A stretch of 64,000 nt of DNA from DASSUW01 sp963759375 (GTDB lineage: Bacteria; Actinomycetota; Thermoleophilia; Solirubrobacterales; Solirubrobacteraceae), in the NCBI GenBank assembly GCA_963759375.1, contig CAVWYY010000004.1, positions 124,001 to 188,000 of the forward strand. The letters run 5' to 3'. The position numbers were made by a program, and so were the translations under genes. The notes beneath the pieces are model-generated. The model worked only from the letters and a program-made list of their open reading frames with translations, had not been told where the DNA came from and ran no database searches. Position 1 is the stretch's first letter. Every line of letters begins with the position of its first letter. This document shows, piece after piece, positions 11,008 to 18,825 of the stretch.

Positions 11008-11940
11008 TCATTGCGACGATAGCGCGCCCGCCTCAGCGTCGTCGTAGACCTTCACGAAGCGCAGGTAGTTGTCGGCGATCTGCTCGGCCGCCGCGCGGCG
11101 CTCGAGGCTGCCGTCGAGGAAGCTCTTCAGCGCGTCCCACCAGATCGAGCGGCCGATCGCGAAGCCCACGAAGCCCTCCACCGGCGCGGCCTGGCGCAGC
11201 CAGTGGTCGACCTTCTCGTCGCTGGCGCCGCGGCCCAGGAGCACGCTCTTGACGTTCTCGCGGCCCTCGCCCTTGCGCGCCTGCTTGGAGAGCATCTCCG
11301 CGTCCTCGCGGGCGTCGACGCCCTCGATCTTCCAGATGTCGACCTCGATGCCGTAGTTCTGGATGTTCTCGATCGCGCGCCGCATCAGCTCGGGGCGCAG
11401 CTCGGCGTCGTAGCGGTCGGTGTCGCCGCCCACGGACTCCAGCTGGGCGTCCTCGGCCGGCACCAGCAGCTCGAACAGGAACAGGCGATCGTGCTCGTGG
11501 AGCCAGTCGGCGAGCTCCTTGAGGCGGGAGAGCTGGCGCTCGTTCATCTCGGCTTCGCCGTCCGGGTTGTACCGGACGAGCACCTTCGAGGCGAACGGGT
11601 CGAACTCCTCGATGTGGGCGCCGAAGTCGCTGCCGTACTGGAAGTCGAACTCGTCCTGGCCCGACTTCTCGACCGGCATGGTGAGGCTGAGGCCGTGTTC
11701 GCGCGCCAGCTTCGGCACGTCGCCGCCGAACTGCTCGTCGACGAGCACGCCGGAGGCCTTGGCGTCGATCCCGCGCTCGACCGCGATCTCCATGCCCTCG
11801 AAGATCAGGTGCTTGGCGTCGGTGATCGTGGCGGTCTCCTCGGCCGTCGGGTCGCCCTGGATGCCGAACATCTTCTTCTGGAACGAGCCGCGGTGATCGA
11901 AAGCCAGGATGTAGAGCTTGCCGTCGTAGCCGAGCGCCAT
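11008..11940 (-). CDS. DUF2090-family class I aldolase-like protein
   Basis: 310 residues. It resembles the C-terminal half of 2-deoxy-5-keto-gluconate-6-phosphate aldolases (IolC C-terminal/DUF2090). The N-terminus is LYILAFDHRGSFQKKMFG. Barrel-strand motifs are KASGVLVDEQFGGDV, VLVRYNPDGEAEMN, LFLFELLVPAED and the lysine-bearing WKIEGVD. The C-terminus has GFAIGRSIWWDALKSFLDG. The substrate is unknown, and no inositol genes are nearby. ATG 11940 is divergent from the carboxylate-amine ligase with a 57-bp gap. Confidence 0.82.
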   Translation of the reverse strand: MALGYDGKLYILAFDHRGSFQKKMFGIQGDPTAEETATITDAKHLIFEGMEIAVERGIDAKASGVLVDEQFGGDVPKLAREHGLSLTMPVEKSGQDEFDFQYGSDFGAHIEEFDPFASKVLVRYNPDGEAEMNERQLSRLKELADWLHEHDRLFLFELLVPAEDAQLESVGGDTDRYDAELRPELMRRAIENIQNYGIEVDIWKIEGVDAREDAEMLSKQARKGEGRENVKSVLLGRGASDEKVDHWLRQAAPVEGFVGFAIGRSIWWDALKSFLDGSLERRAAAEQIADNYLRFVKVYDDAEAGALSSQ

Positions 11941-11997
11941 GGTGCGCCCCCCTCTTCAAAGTCGGTCTGCCTGAGAGCCTCGTACTGTACGCGGCCG

Positions 11998-13116
11998 ATG
12001 GAGCCGAAGTTCACTGGCCCCAGCTTCACGATCGGGATCGAGGAGGAGCTGATGATCCTCGACTCCGAGACGTTGGCCCTTGCCAACGCGATCGAGGCCG
12101 TCCTCGATGAGTACGGCGAGGACGAGCACGTCAAGCCGGAGCTGCTCGAGCCGGTGCTGGAAATCGCGACCTCGCCGCACCCGGACACGTCGGCTGCGGG
12201 ACGGGAGCTCCGCCGCCTGCGCACCGACGTCGCCGAGGCGGCGGGGCGCCGCAACCTGTGCATCGGCTCGGCGGGCACCCACCCGTTCGCCATGTGGGAG
12301 GACCAGCGCGTCTCCTCCCAGCCTCGCTACCGCCAGTTGATCGCCGACCTGCGCTTCGTGGCGCGCCAGGAGATCATCTTCGGGCTGCACGTGCACGTGG
12401 GGATCGACGACGCCGACAAGGCGATCCACATCGCCAACGGCATGCGCGTGCACGTGCCGATCCTGTTCGCGCTGTCCGCCAACTCGCCGTACTGGCGCGC
12501 CGACGACACCGGATTCGCCTCCACCCGCATGCCGATCTTCCGCGCCTTCCCGCGCGTGGGCATCCCGCCGTACTACGAGGACTGGGCCGACTATGAGAAC
12601 CGGATCGGGTTCATGGTCGAGTCCGGCGTGATGGAGGACTACACGTACCTCTGGTACGACGTCCGCCCGCACCCGAACTTCGGCACCGTCGAGATCCGCG
12701 CCATGGACGCGCAGACGCGCGTGGAGCACACGCTCGGTCTCGCCGCGTTGACACAGGCGATGGTCAAGGAGCTCGCCGAGCACTACGACGCGGGCAAGCA
12801 GCTGGCCCGCTACCCGTACGAGATGCTCGACGAGAACAAGTGGCTGGCCGCCCGCCACGGGATGGAGGGCGAGCTGGTCGACCTGCCGGAGCGCCGACTG
12901 GTCCCCGCCAAGGAGCTCGGGCGGCGGCTCTACGACCGGCTTCGCGAGCACGCGCAGGACCTCGGATCGGCCGATGAGTTCGACGCGATCAAGGACCTGT
13001 TGGACAACGGCAACGGCGCGCATCGCCAGCGCGTGGTCTACGAGGCGAACCACGACTACGGGGAAGTGATGCGGGAGATCGTCGAAGCCACTCGGGGGGA
13101 CGGTCCCTCCGCGTAG
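11998..13116 (+). CDS. Carboxylate-amine ligase, YbdK/GCS2 family
   Basis: 372 residues, the usual length of the glutamate-cysteine ligase type 2 family. The N-terminus FTIGIEEELMILD holds the acidic Mg/ATP motif. The core motifs are VLEIATSPHPDT, GSAGTHPFAMWEDQ, GLHVHVGIDD, SANSPYWRADDTGFASTRM and TVEIRAMDAQT. Members make gamma-glutamyl bonds with weak activity; the true product here is unknown. ATG 11998 is chosen over a much longer frame because it gives the conserved start and the upstream part overlaps the aldolase. The stop is 12 bp from the next gene. Confidence 0.88.
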   Translation: MEPKFTGPSFTIGIEEELMILDSETLALANAIEAVLDEYGEDEHVKPELLEPVLEIATSPHPDTSAAGRELRRLRTDVAEAAGRRNLCIGSAGTHPFAMWEDQRVSSQPRYRQLIADLRFVARQEIIFGLHVHVGIDDADKAIHIANGMRVHVPILFALSANSPYWRADDTGFASTRMPIFRAFPRVGIPPYYEDWADYENRIGFMVESGVMEDYTYLWYDVRPHPNFGTVEIRAMDAQTRVEHTLGLAALTQAMVKELAEHYDAGKQLARYPYEMLDENKWLAARHGMEGELVDLPERRLVPAKELGRRLYDRLREHAQDLGSADEFDAIKDLLDNGNGAHRQRVVYEANHDYGEVMREIVEATRGDGPSA

Positions 13117-13128
13117 AATCGAGGGTCC

Positions 13129-13887
13129 ATGGCGAGCGGACCCGACCTCTTTGTCGTCTGCAAGAAGTGCGGCTCCGAGGTGTCGCCGTACATAACGGAG
13201 TGCCCGTACTGCGGGACGCGGCTGCGCAAGCGCGCGCCGAAGCTCGAGCGGGGCGGGATCCGCGGGGAGCCGAAGGCCCCGCGGAAGAAGCGGACGCTGA
13301 GCCGCCTCAAGCCCGGCGAGATCCCCGGGATCCGCGCCGAGCGGCGGCCCTACGCGACGATCCTCATCGTCCTGGTCTCGATCGTCGCGACGCTCGGCTG
13401 GCGCGCCGGGGTGTGGGACGTCAGCAAGCTGCTGCTGCTCGCCGGGACGACGGACGAGTACTACCGGACCGTCACCACGCTGTTCTTCTACACGCAGACC
13501 GGCGTCGAGGTCATCGCGCTGGGCGCCGCCTTCCTGTTCGGCTGGCTGCTCGAGCGCCGTCACGGCCCATGGGCGCCGATGCTCGTCTTCCTCGTGGGCG
13601 GCGTGGGCGGCAACTTCCTGGCGATCGCCGGCGACGACGTCGGCATCGTGACCATGGGCGCCAACGGCGGTGCGCTGGCGCTGCTGGCGGCCTGGGCGAT
13701 GCGCGACATCCTCGGCCGCCGCCGCGGCATCGAGGACGACTCCGACCTGCTGGGCGCCCTGGCCATCGCGGCGGTGCTGATCCTGCTGCCGCTCGCGTCC
13801 GAGTCGCTGAGCGCCCTCGCCGGCCTCGGGGGCGGCGTCGCGGGCGTGATCCTCGGCCTGCTCTTCGCGCGGCTCCCGGAGCGCTAA
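13129..13887 (+). CDS. Zinc-ribbon plus rhomboid-like membrane protein lacking catalytic residues
   Basis: 252 residues. An N-terminal zinc ribbon (CKKC at 12-15 and CPYC at about 25-28) and a basic linker precede about six membrane helices. The helices align with rhomboid proteases: YYRTVTTLFFY for the L1 region, then GWLLERRHG, GGVGGNFLA and GANGGALALLAAW. The last corresponds to GxSGxxxGLLG but has Asn in place of the nucleophilic Ser. The last helix, LAGLGGGVAGVILGLLFAR, lacks the catalytic His. It is therefore read as a pseudorhomboid, perhaps a membrane chaperone or binding protein. It converges on selD with a 4-bp overlap. Confidence 0.8.
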   Translation: MASGPDLFVVCKKCGSEVSPYITECPYCGTRLRKRAPKLERGGIRGEPKAPRKKRTLSRLKPGEIPGIRAERRPYATILIVLVSIVATLGWRAGVWDVSKLLLLAGTTDEYYRTVTTLFFYTQTGVEVIALGAAFLFGWLLERRHGPWAPMLVFLVGGVGGNFLAIAGDDVGIVTMGANGGALALLAAWAMRDILGRRRGIEDDSDLLGALAIAAVLILLPLASESLSALAGLGGGVAGVILGLLFARLPER

Positions 13888-14894
13888 GCGACGAAAATCG
13901 TCCCCGGCTCGCCCGCCACGAGGCGCCCGACGACCGCGCCGTCGATCTCGCTCGCGCGCTCGGGGGCGACGGCCGCCAGCAGCCCGCCGGACGTCATCGC
14001 GTCGCACACGAGCCGGCGGCGGGGCTCGGGGACGCCGGCGGCGAACGTGCTGAAGGTCTCGGCGTCGGCGCGGTTGCGGCGTGAGCCGCCGGCCAGCGCA
14101 GCGTCGGTCTCCAGCAGCTCGAGGACGCCGTCGATCGCCGGGACGGCGGCGGCGTCGACCTCGGCGGCCAGGCCGCTGGCCGCGGCCAGCTCGTGCGTGT
14201 GGCCGAGCAGCCCGAAGCCGGTGACGTCGGTGAGCGCGCTGGCGCCGGCCGCGCGCGCCTGCTCGGCGCCGCGGTCGTTGAGCGTGGTCATCACGGCCAC
14301 CGCCCGCTCCACCAGGCCGTCGTCCGCCAGGCCGCGCTTGATCGCGGTCGCGACCGCGCCCGCGCCGAGCGGCTTGGTCAGCACGAGCGCGTCGCCCTCC
14401 CGGCCGCCGGCGTTGGTCAGCACCGCCCGCGGGTCCACCACGCCGGTGACCGCCAGGCCGTACTTGGGCTCGGGGTCGTCGATCGAGTGGCCGCCGACGA
14501 TCGCCGCGCCGGCCGCCGCGGCGGCGTCGCCGCCGCCGCGCAGGATCTCGCGCAGCACCTCCGGCCCCAGCGTCTCGAGCGGGTAGGCGACGAGGTTGAG
14601 CGCGGACACCGGGCGCCCGCCCATCGCGTAGACGTCCGACAGCGCGTTGGTGGCCGCGATGCGGCCGAACGCGTACGGGTCGTCGACGATCGGCGTGAAG
14701 AAATCGACGGTCTGCACGATCGCCAGCTCGGGCGTCAGCTGCACGACACCGGCGTCGTCGGCCGTGTCGGTGGCCACGAGCACGCGCGGGTCGGTCGGGC
14801 GGGGCAGGGAGGCCACGATCGGCCGCAGGTCGGCGGCCGACAGCTTGCACCCGCATCCGGCGCCGTGCGAGAGGGAGGTCAGGGGCGCGGTCAT
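13884..14894 (-). CDS. selD: Selenide, water dikinase (selenophosphate synthetase)
   Basis: 336 residues, full length. It makes selenophosphate from selenide and ATP for selenocysteine or 2-selenouridine synthesis. The glycine-rich N-terminus SHGAGCGCKLS carries the catalytic Cys14 and Lys17, equivalent to Cys17/Lys20 of E. coli, so this form uses cysteine rather than selenocysteine. Other motifs are TVDFFTPIVDDPYAFGRIAATNALSD, VGGHSIDD, LTKPLGAG and DVTGFGLLGHTHE. No selA, selB, tRNA-Sec or selU is visible in the window, so the downstream use of selenophosphate is open. Confidence 0.96.
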   Translation of the reverse strand: MTAPLTSLSHGAGCGCKLSAADLRPIVASLPRPTDPRVLVATDTADDAGVVQLTPELAIVQTVDFFTPIVDDPYAFGRIAATNALSDVYAMGGRPVSALNLVAYPLETLGPEVLREILRGGGDAAAAAGAAIVGGHSIDDPEPKYGLAVTGVVDPRAVLTNAGGREGDALVLTKPLGAGAVATAIKRGLADDGLVERAVAVMTTLNDRGAEQARAAGASALTDVTGFGLLGHTHELAAASGLAAEVDAAAVPAIDGVLELLETDAALAGGSRRNRADAETFSTFAAGVPEPRRRLVCDAMTSGGLLAAVAPERASEIDGAVVGRLVAGEPGTIFVA

Positions 14895-14915
14895 CGGCTC
14901 CTATGATGCCCGTCC

Positions 14916-15236
14916 GTGCCCGCGCGCCACTCCGACGCCGAGATCGACGCAGCGATCGAGGCCCTGAGCGATCCCGCGCGCCTCGAGGAGGCGCAGCGGC
15001 TCGTCCAGTCCAGGGCGCCCCAGCTGCAGGGCATCCTCGACCAGGCGCTCGAGGCCGCCGACTGGTTCGGCTCCGCCCACCAGGCCGAGGTCCTCAGGGC
15101 GGCCGGGCAGGCGGATGTGGACGAACGCGTCGCCGCGGTGGGCAATCTCGTCGCCGAGGAGACTCGGCTGAGCATGCTCGTGGGCGTCGCCGTCGGGTAC
15201 GAACTCGGTCAGATGCTGAAGAAAGGAGACGCCTGA
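14916..15236 (+). CDS. Conserved small protein, 106 aa
   Basis: Function not recognised. It is all-helical, acidic and soluble: SDAEIDAAIEALSDPARLEEAQRLV, then LDQALEAADWFGSAHQAEVLRAA, and a hydrophobic C-terminal segment MLVGVAVGYELGQMLKKGDA. GTG 14916 lies 21 bp from the divergent selD start. Its stop TGA overlaps the ATG of the MBL-fold gene by one base. It leads a string of four overlapping genes to 16685 that look cotranscribed. Confidence 0.72.
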   Translation: MPARHSDAEIDAAIEALSDPARLEEAQRLVQSRAPQLQGILDQALEAADWFGSAHQAEVLRAAGQADVDERVAAVGNLVAEETRLSMLVGVAVGYELGQMLKKGDA

Positions 15237-15922
15237 TGGCTGTCGACGTCCGATTCCTTGGTCAATCGTGCTTCGAGCTCAAGGCGGGGGACACCACTGT
15301 CCTCACCGATCCGTTCCTCACCGGCAACCCGCTGGCCGCCGCCTCGGCCGACGAGGTCGAGCCGGATGTGATCCTGCTCACGCACGGCCACCAGGACCAC
15401 TTCGGGGACACGATCGACATCGCGAAGCGCACCGGCGCGACCGTGGTGGCGATCACCGAGCTCGCCGACGAGATCTCCCAGAGCGTGGAGAACGTGCTCG
15501 ACCCGAATCTCGGCGGCACGGTCGTGTTCGACTGGGGCTGGGTCAAGCTCGTGCCGGCCTGGCACACCGGCACGTCGCCGAAGGGCACGCCCCACACGCC
15601 GGCCGGCCTGCTCATCCACATCGGCGACCGGCTGATCTACCACCTGGGCGACACGGCGCTGTTCAGCGACATGAAGCTGATCGCGCAGCGCGCCGACAAG
15701 GTCGACCTGGCGCTCGTGCCGATCGGCGGCCACTACACGATGGATCGCTTCGACGCGGTCAGCGCCGTCTCGCTGATCGATCCGCAGCAGGTCATCCCGT
15801 GCCACTACAACACGTTCCCGCCGATCGAGACCGACGCGGAGGCGTTCAAGCAGGACGTGCAGAACGCCGGCTTCTCCGAGGTCGTGATCGTCGATCCGGG
15901 CGGGACGCACCGCGTCAAGTGA
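15236..15922 (+). CDS. MBL-fold metal-dependent hydrolase, UPF0173 family
   Basis: 228 residues, the normal size for UPF0173. The metallo-beta-lactamase metal motif is THGHQDHF (HxHxDH). It is followed by VVAITELADE, PAWHTGTS (distal His), LIYHLGDTALFSDM (bridging Asp) and IPCHYNTFP (last metal His), so the di-metal site is intact. These enzymes are general hydrolases with unknown natural substrate. ATG 15236 shares one base with the upstream stop, and the stop overlaps the next start as GTGA. Four-gene coupling suggests a shared function. Confidence 0.9.
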   Translation: MAVDVRFLGQSCFELKAGDTTVLTDPFLTGNPLAAASADEVEPDVILLTHGHQDHFGDTIDIAKRTGATVVAITELADEISQSVENVLDPNLGGTVVFDWGWVKLVPAWHTGTSPKGTPHTPAGLLIHIGDRLIYHLGDTALFSDMKLIAQRADKVDLALVPIGGHYTMDRFDAVSAVSLIDPQQVIPCHYNTFPPIETDAEAFKQDVQNAGFSEVVIVDPGGTHRVK

Positions 15923-16194
15923 CCCACGCGATCGTGCTCATCGAGGCCGAGCGGTCGGCCATCGAGAGCCTCGGCGGGGCGCTGGCCGACGTCGAGGGCG
16001 TGGCCGAGGCCTACTCCGTGACCGGTGAGTGGGACTTCGTCGCGATGCTGCGGGTACGGGAGCCGGCCGAGGTGGCCGAGGTGGTCACGCACCGGTTCGC
16101 CGCGCTGGAGGGGATCAAGCGCACGCACACGATGGTGGCCTTCGAGGTGTTCTCGCAGCACGACCTCGAGGCGCTGTTCTCGATCGGGACGTAG
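15919..16194 (+). CDS. Stand-alone Lrp/AsnC ligand-binding (RAM) domain
   Basis: 91 residues beginning VTHAIVLIEAERS. It folds as one alpha-beta ACT-like RAM domain, with strands AIVLIEA, AYSVTGEWDFVAMLRV and KRTHTMVAFEVF, and no helix-turn-helix. Stand-alone RAM proteins assemble into rings and bind small molecules or partner proteins. GTG 15919 overlaps the MBL stop by four bases, so the two proteins are made together. It may sense a ligand for the neighbouring hydrolase, but this is inference. Its stop overlaps the next gene by one base. Confidence 0.82.
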   Translation: MTHAIVLIEAERSAIESLGGALADVEGVAEAYSVTGEWDFVAMLRVREPAEVAEVVTHRFAALEGIKRTHTMVAFEVFSQHDLEALFSIGT

Positions 16195-16685
16195 TGCGGC
16201 TCGCGATCGCGACCCTGCTCGTCGCCGCCGCCCTGGCCGGGTGCGGCGGCGACGACGGCGAGCAGTCCTCGGCGACGCCGGCGGCCGCACCGTCGGCGGC
16301 CACCGAGTCCGCCACCGCGAGCGAGACGGGGACGCCGTCGCCGACCGCGACCGAGCAGCCGCTGCCATCGGTCTCGCCCGAGGACCAGCCGGGCGGGGCC
16401 GGCGACGAGGAGCCGACCCGGGTCCCGGTCGAGTTCACGATCACCGACGGCAAGATCTCGCCGCCGCAGGTGGCGGTGCCCGCGTTCCTGGCGCTCGAGC
16501 TGATCGTGAACAACAAGAGCTCGCAGCAGGTGGTCGTGCGCCTCGAAGGCGCCCAGCCGATGACCGTCGGCGCCGGCGAGACCGGTCGGGCGCGGCTCGA
16601 GGGCCGCAAGAAGGGCTCCTACGTGGTCGACGCGGGCAGCGCCGGGCAGGCCGTGCTGGTCACGGGCGTAGAGCCCGGACCGTAG
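16194..16685 (+). CDS. Lipoprotein with cupredoxin-like domain
   Basis: 163 residues from GTG 16194. The signal peptide ends LAGC, with the lipid Cys at residue 17. A Thr/Ser/Ala/Pro-rich spacer (about 20-75) leads to a compact beta-rich domain (about 80-163: VEFTITDGKISPPQVAVPAF, LELIVNNKSSQQVVVRLEG, GSYVVDAGS). The strand pattern is like cupredoxins, but I see no complete copper-ligand set. It is probably displayed outside the membrane. It overlaps the RAM-domain gene by one base and runs 26 bp into the 3' end of the convergent hydrolase gene. Confidence 0.75.
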   Translation: MRLAIATLLVAAALAGCGGDDGEQSSATPAAAPSAATESATASETGTPSPTATEQPLPSVSPEDQPGGAGDEEPTRVPVEFTITDGKISPPQVAVPAFLALELIVNNKSSQQVVVRLEGAQPMTVGAGETGRARLEGRKKGSYVVDAGSAGQAVLVTGVEPGP

Positions 16686-17514
16686 CCTCGGCGATCCGTT
16701 CGGGCGCCTCCAGCGGCGAGAAGTGGCCCACGCCGTCGAGGCGTGTGAGCTCGAAGTCCGCGAAGAACTCGCCGAGGCGATCCGACCACGCGAACGGGAA
16801 CAGCGGGTCGTGCTCGGGCCACAGCACGGTCGTGGGGAGGGCGATCCGGTCCTCCGGCGCGGGCGTCGTCTCGGTGAGCGCGGTCTGGACGCCGCCGGAG
16901 CCGGAGCGGTACCAGGCGATGCTCGCGGTGAACGCCCCGGGGCGGGCGTAGAGCGCCACGAGCTCGTCGAACCGCTCGGGGGTGGGCGCCCAGCCGGGCG
17001 CGCTCCAGTGTTCCCAGAAGTGCGCGAGGTAGGTGCGGACCGCGGCCTCGTCGCCATCGATCATCGCGTCGGAGAGCGGCAGGCGATGGAACGGCTGGTA
17101 CCAGTACTCGTCGGTGTGCAGGATGCGCTCGCCGGCGCCGGGCATCGGCGGGGCGAGGACGAGCGCGCCGATCGCCTCGGGGCGCGTCGCGGCGATCGTC
17201 CGCGCCACGCGGCTGCCGACGTCGTAGCCGACGACCACCGGGCGGTCGAGGCCCAGCTCGTCGATCAGGCCGAGCACGCTCGCCGCCTGCGCCTGGGCGC
17301 TGTAGGCCTCTTCCGGCGCGCGGTCGTGGCGGTCGGACTCGCCGAAGCCGCGCAGGTCGGGCACGACGACGTCGGCGCGGTCCTCGAGCAGCGGCACGAC
17401 GTCGCGGTAGTCGCCGCGGTGCCCGGGCCAGCCGTGGAGGAGCACGGCGGCCGGACCGGCTCCGGAGCGGTCGTAGGCGAGGCTGAAGCCGTCGACCGGC
17501 GCGCTGCGGGGCAT
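16660..17514 (-). CDS. Alpha/beta hydrolase, epoxide hydrolase-like
   Basis: 284 residues. The oxyanion motif HGWPGHRGDYRDVVP and the nucleophile elbow VVGYDVGSRVA carry Asp instead of Ser, as in epoxide hydrolases and haloalkane dehalogenases. PDLRGFGESDRHD precedes it. The acid lies in TTVLWPEHDPLFP and the base in LDGVGHFSPLEAPE. The tight HGWP signature favours epoxide hydrolase. ATG 17514 is chosen over the preceding TTG. It is divergent from the R2-like oxidase with 41 bp between the start codons and a palindrome in that gap, so co-regulation is likely. The substrate is unknown. Confidence 0.87.
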   Translation of the reverse strand: MPRSAPVDGFSLAYDRSGAGPAAVLLHGWPGHRGDYRDVVPLLEDRADVVVPDLRGFGESDRHDRAPEEAYSAQAQAASVLGLIDELGLDRPVVVGYDVGSRVARTIAATRPEAIGALVLAPPMPGAGERILHTDEYWYQPFHRLPLSDAMIDGDEAAVRTYLAHFWEHWSAPGWAPTPERFDELVALYARPGAFTASIAWYRSGSGGVQTALTETTPAPEDRIALPTTVLWPEHDPLFPFAWSDRLGEFFADFELTRLDGVGHFSPLEAPERIAEATVRALRP

Positions 17515-17517
17515 CAA

Positions 17518-17535
17518 ACTGGCTGACCAGCCAGT
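17518..17535. promoter_or_regulatory. 18-bp palindromic operator in a divergent intergenic region
   Basis: ACTGGCTG (17518-17525), AC, CAGCCAGT (17528-17535): perfect 8-bp arms in the 41-bp gap between the epoxide-hydrolase-like gene and the R2-like oxidase gene. Size and TGACCAG core resemble TetR-family operators. No regulator gene is adjacent, so the repressor would act in trans. Confidence 0.6.
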
Positions 17536-17555
17536 CGGGGAGTAGGCTCGCGCAC

Positions 17556-18467
17556 ATGAGCGATCGTACGCAGCGGACGGACTTCCAGGCCACGAGCGAC
17601 CCGGCCCTGCTCTCCTCGGCGGACCGCGGCGAGTCGCACCTGCTCGACTACCGGCAGCTCTACGAGCTGTGGGAGCGCCAGCAGTGGGCGACGCAGGAGC
17701 TCGACTTCACGCAGGACCGGATCGACTGGCACGAGCGGATCGGCGAGGAGGAACGCTTCCAGCGCATGTACGGGCTGTCGTCGTTCTTCGTCGGCGAGCA
17801 GCGCGTGGCGGCCGAGCTCGGGCCGATGATGCGCGCGGCGCCGGACGAGGACATCCGGATCTTCCTCTGCACGCAGATCGCCGACGAGGCGCGCCACGTC
17901 ATGTTCTTCGATCGCTTCTACTCCGAGGTCGGCGTGCTCGAGTCGGACACGCTCGAGGCGCGGCTGGCGGAGACGTCGGAGCATCTGAACAGCGAGTTCG
18001 GCGAGCTGTTCGACGAGATGCTGCGCTCGCGCGTGGACCGGCTGGCCACCGAGCCCGAGGACCTGGAGACGCTGGTGGAGGCGGTGACGCTCTACCACAT
18101 GGTCATCGAGGGGATGCTGGCCCTCACCGGCCAGCACTTCATCATGGACTACAACGAGCGGATGGGGACGCTGCCGGCGTTCGTGCAGGGCTTCACGCTG
18201 GTGGCGCGCGACGAGCACCGCCACGTCGCCTTCGGCGCGCGTTTCCTGCGCGACATGGCGCGGCGCGACCCGCGGTTTGTCACCGCGATCCAGCGCACGC
18301 TGACCGAGGTCGCGCCGGTGGCCGACGGTGTCCTCCGGCCGCACTGGCTCGAGGGCGGCGACGACGAGGTGACGCTGTTCGGCGTGACGGTCGCCGAGAC
18401 GCGCGCGTTCGCGATGAAGGCGCTCGAGCGCCGCATGAAGGTGATCGGGCTGCTGCAGGCCGCCTAG
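17556..18467 (+). CDS. R2-like ligand-binding oxidase (ferritin-superfamily, RNR R2-like)
   Basis: 303 residues, the size of the Mn/Fe R2lox proteins (mycobacterial Rv0233 group) rather than a true class I ribonucleotide reductase subunit. Di-metal ligand motifs in order are GEQRVAAELGP (first Glu), TQIADEARHVMFFDRF (Glu-x-x-His), YHMVIEGMLALTGQHF (Glu) and LVARDEHRHVAFGARF (Glu-x-x-His). No NrdA is nearby. R2lox proteins bind a fatty-acid-like ligand and catalyse two-electron oxidations of unknown physiological substrate. The divergent hydrolase and shared palindrome suggest a lipid or hydrocarbon context. Confidence 0.85.
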   Translation: MSDRTQRTDFQATSDPALLSSADRGESHLLDYRQLYELWERQQWATQELDFTQDRIDWHERIGEEERFQRMYGLSSFFVGEQRVAAELGPMMRAAPDEDIRIFLCTQIADEARHVMFFDRFYSEVGVLESDTLEARLAETSEHLNSEFGELFDEMLRSRVDRLATEPEDLETLVEAVTLYHMVIEGMLALTGQHFIMDYNERMGTLPAFVQGFTLVARDEHRHVAFGARFLRDMARRDPRFVTAIQRTLTEVAPVADGVLRPHWLEGGDDEVTLFGVTVAETRAFAMKALERRMKVIGLLQAA

Positions 18468-18823
18468 CCGGCGGCGGCGGCGTCGGGCGGCTCGGCGAAC
18501 GCGATCGCGTTCCCGTCCGGGTCGGGCACGTCCACGTGGCGGACGCCGTTCGAGTACGTGTCGATCGGCCCGTGCCCGATACCGGCGGCGGCGAGGCGCT
18601 CGAGCAGCGCGTCGAGTCCGGTGACCGCGAACGTGATCCGGCCGGTGCCCGCGCGCGCCGCGTCCGGCTCGATGAACAGCGTGGCGTGCGCGTCGACGTC
18701 CCAGAGGATCTCGTTGCCGGCACGCATGTCCGGCTCGCGCCCGAAGAACCGCGTGTACCAGTCGATGCCGGCGTCGAGGTCGGACACGGGGACGCCGGCG
18801 ATCAGGTGGGTGATCGCGCCCAT
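18464..18823 (-). CDS. VOC-family (glyoxalase/dioxygenase fold) protein
   Basis: 119 residues, one vicinal-oxygen-chelate unit made of two beta-alpha-beta-beta-beta modules. ITHLIAGVPVSDLDAGIDWYTRFFGREPDM opens the first module. ITFAVTGLDALLERLAAAGI and VRHVDVPDPDGNAIAFAEPP form the second. The final Glu of AFAEPP is in the usual metal-ligand position. The reaction is unknown. It converges on the R2-like oxidase with a 4-bp overlap and sits 2 bp from csaA on the same strand. Confidence 0.82.
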   Translation of the reverse strand: MGAITHLIAGVPVSDLDAGIDWYTRFFGREPDMRAGNEILWDVDAHATLFIEPDAARAGTGRITFAVTGLDALLERLAAAGIGHGPIDTYSNGVRHVDVPDPDGNAIAFAEPPDAAAAG

Positions 18824-18825
18824 CG

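Noticed and set aside
11956..14856. 966-residue open frame on the minus strand
   Set aside because: Overlaps the ligase, pseudorhomboid and selD, all with clear motifs; low-complexity Arg/Gly/Ala.
17556..18467. Ribonucleotide reductase beta subunit
   Set aside because: No NrdA partner and the sequence pattern and length match R2-like ligand-binding oxidases.
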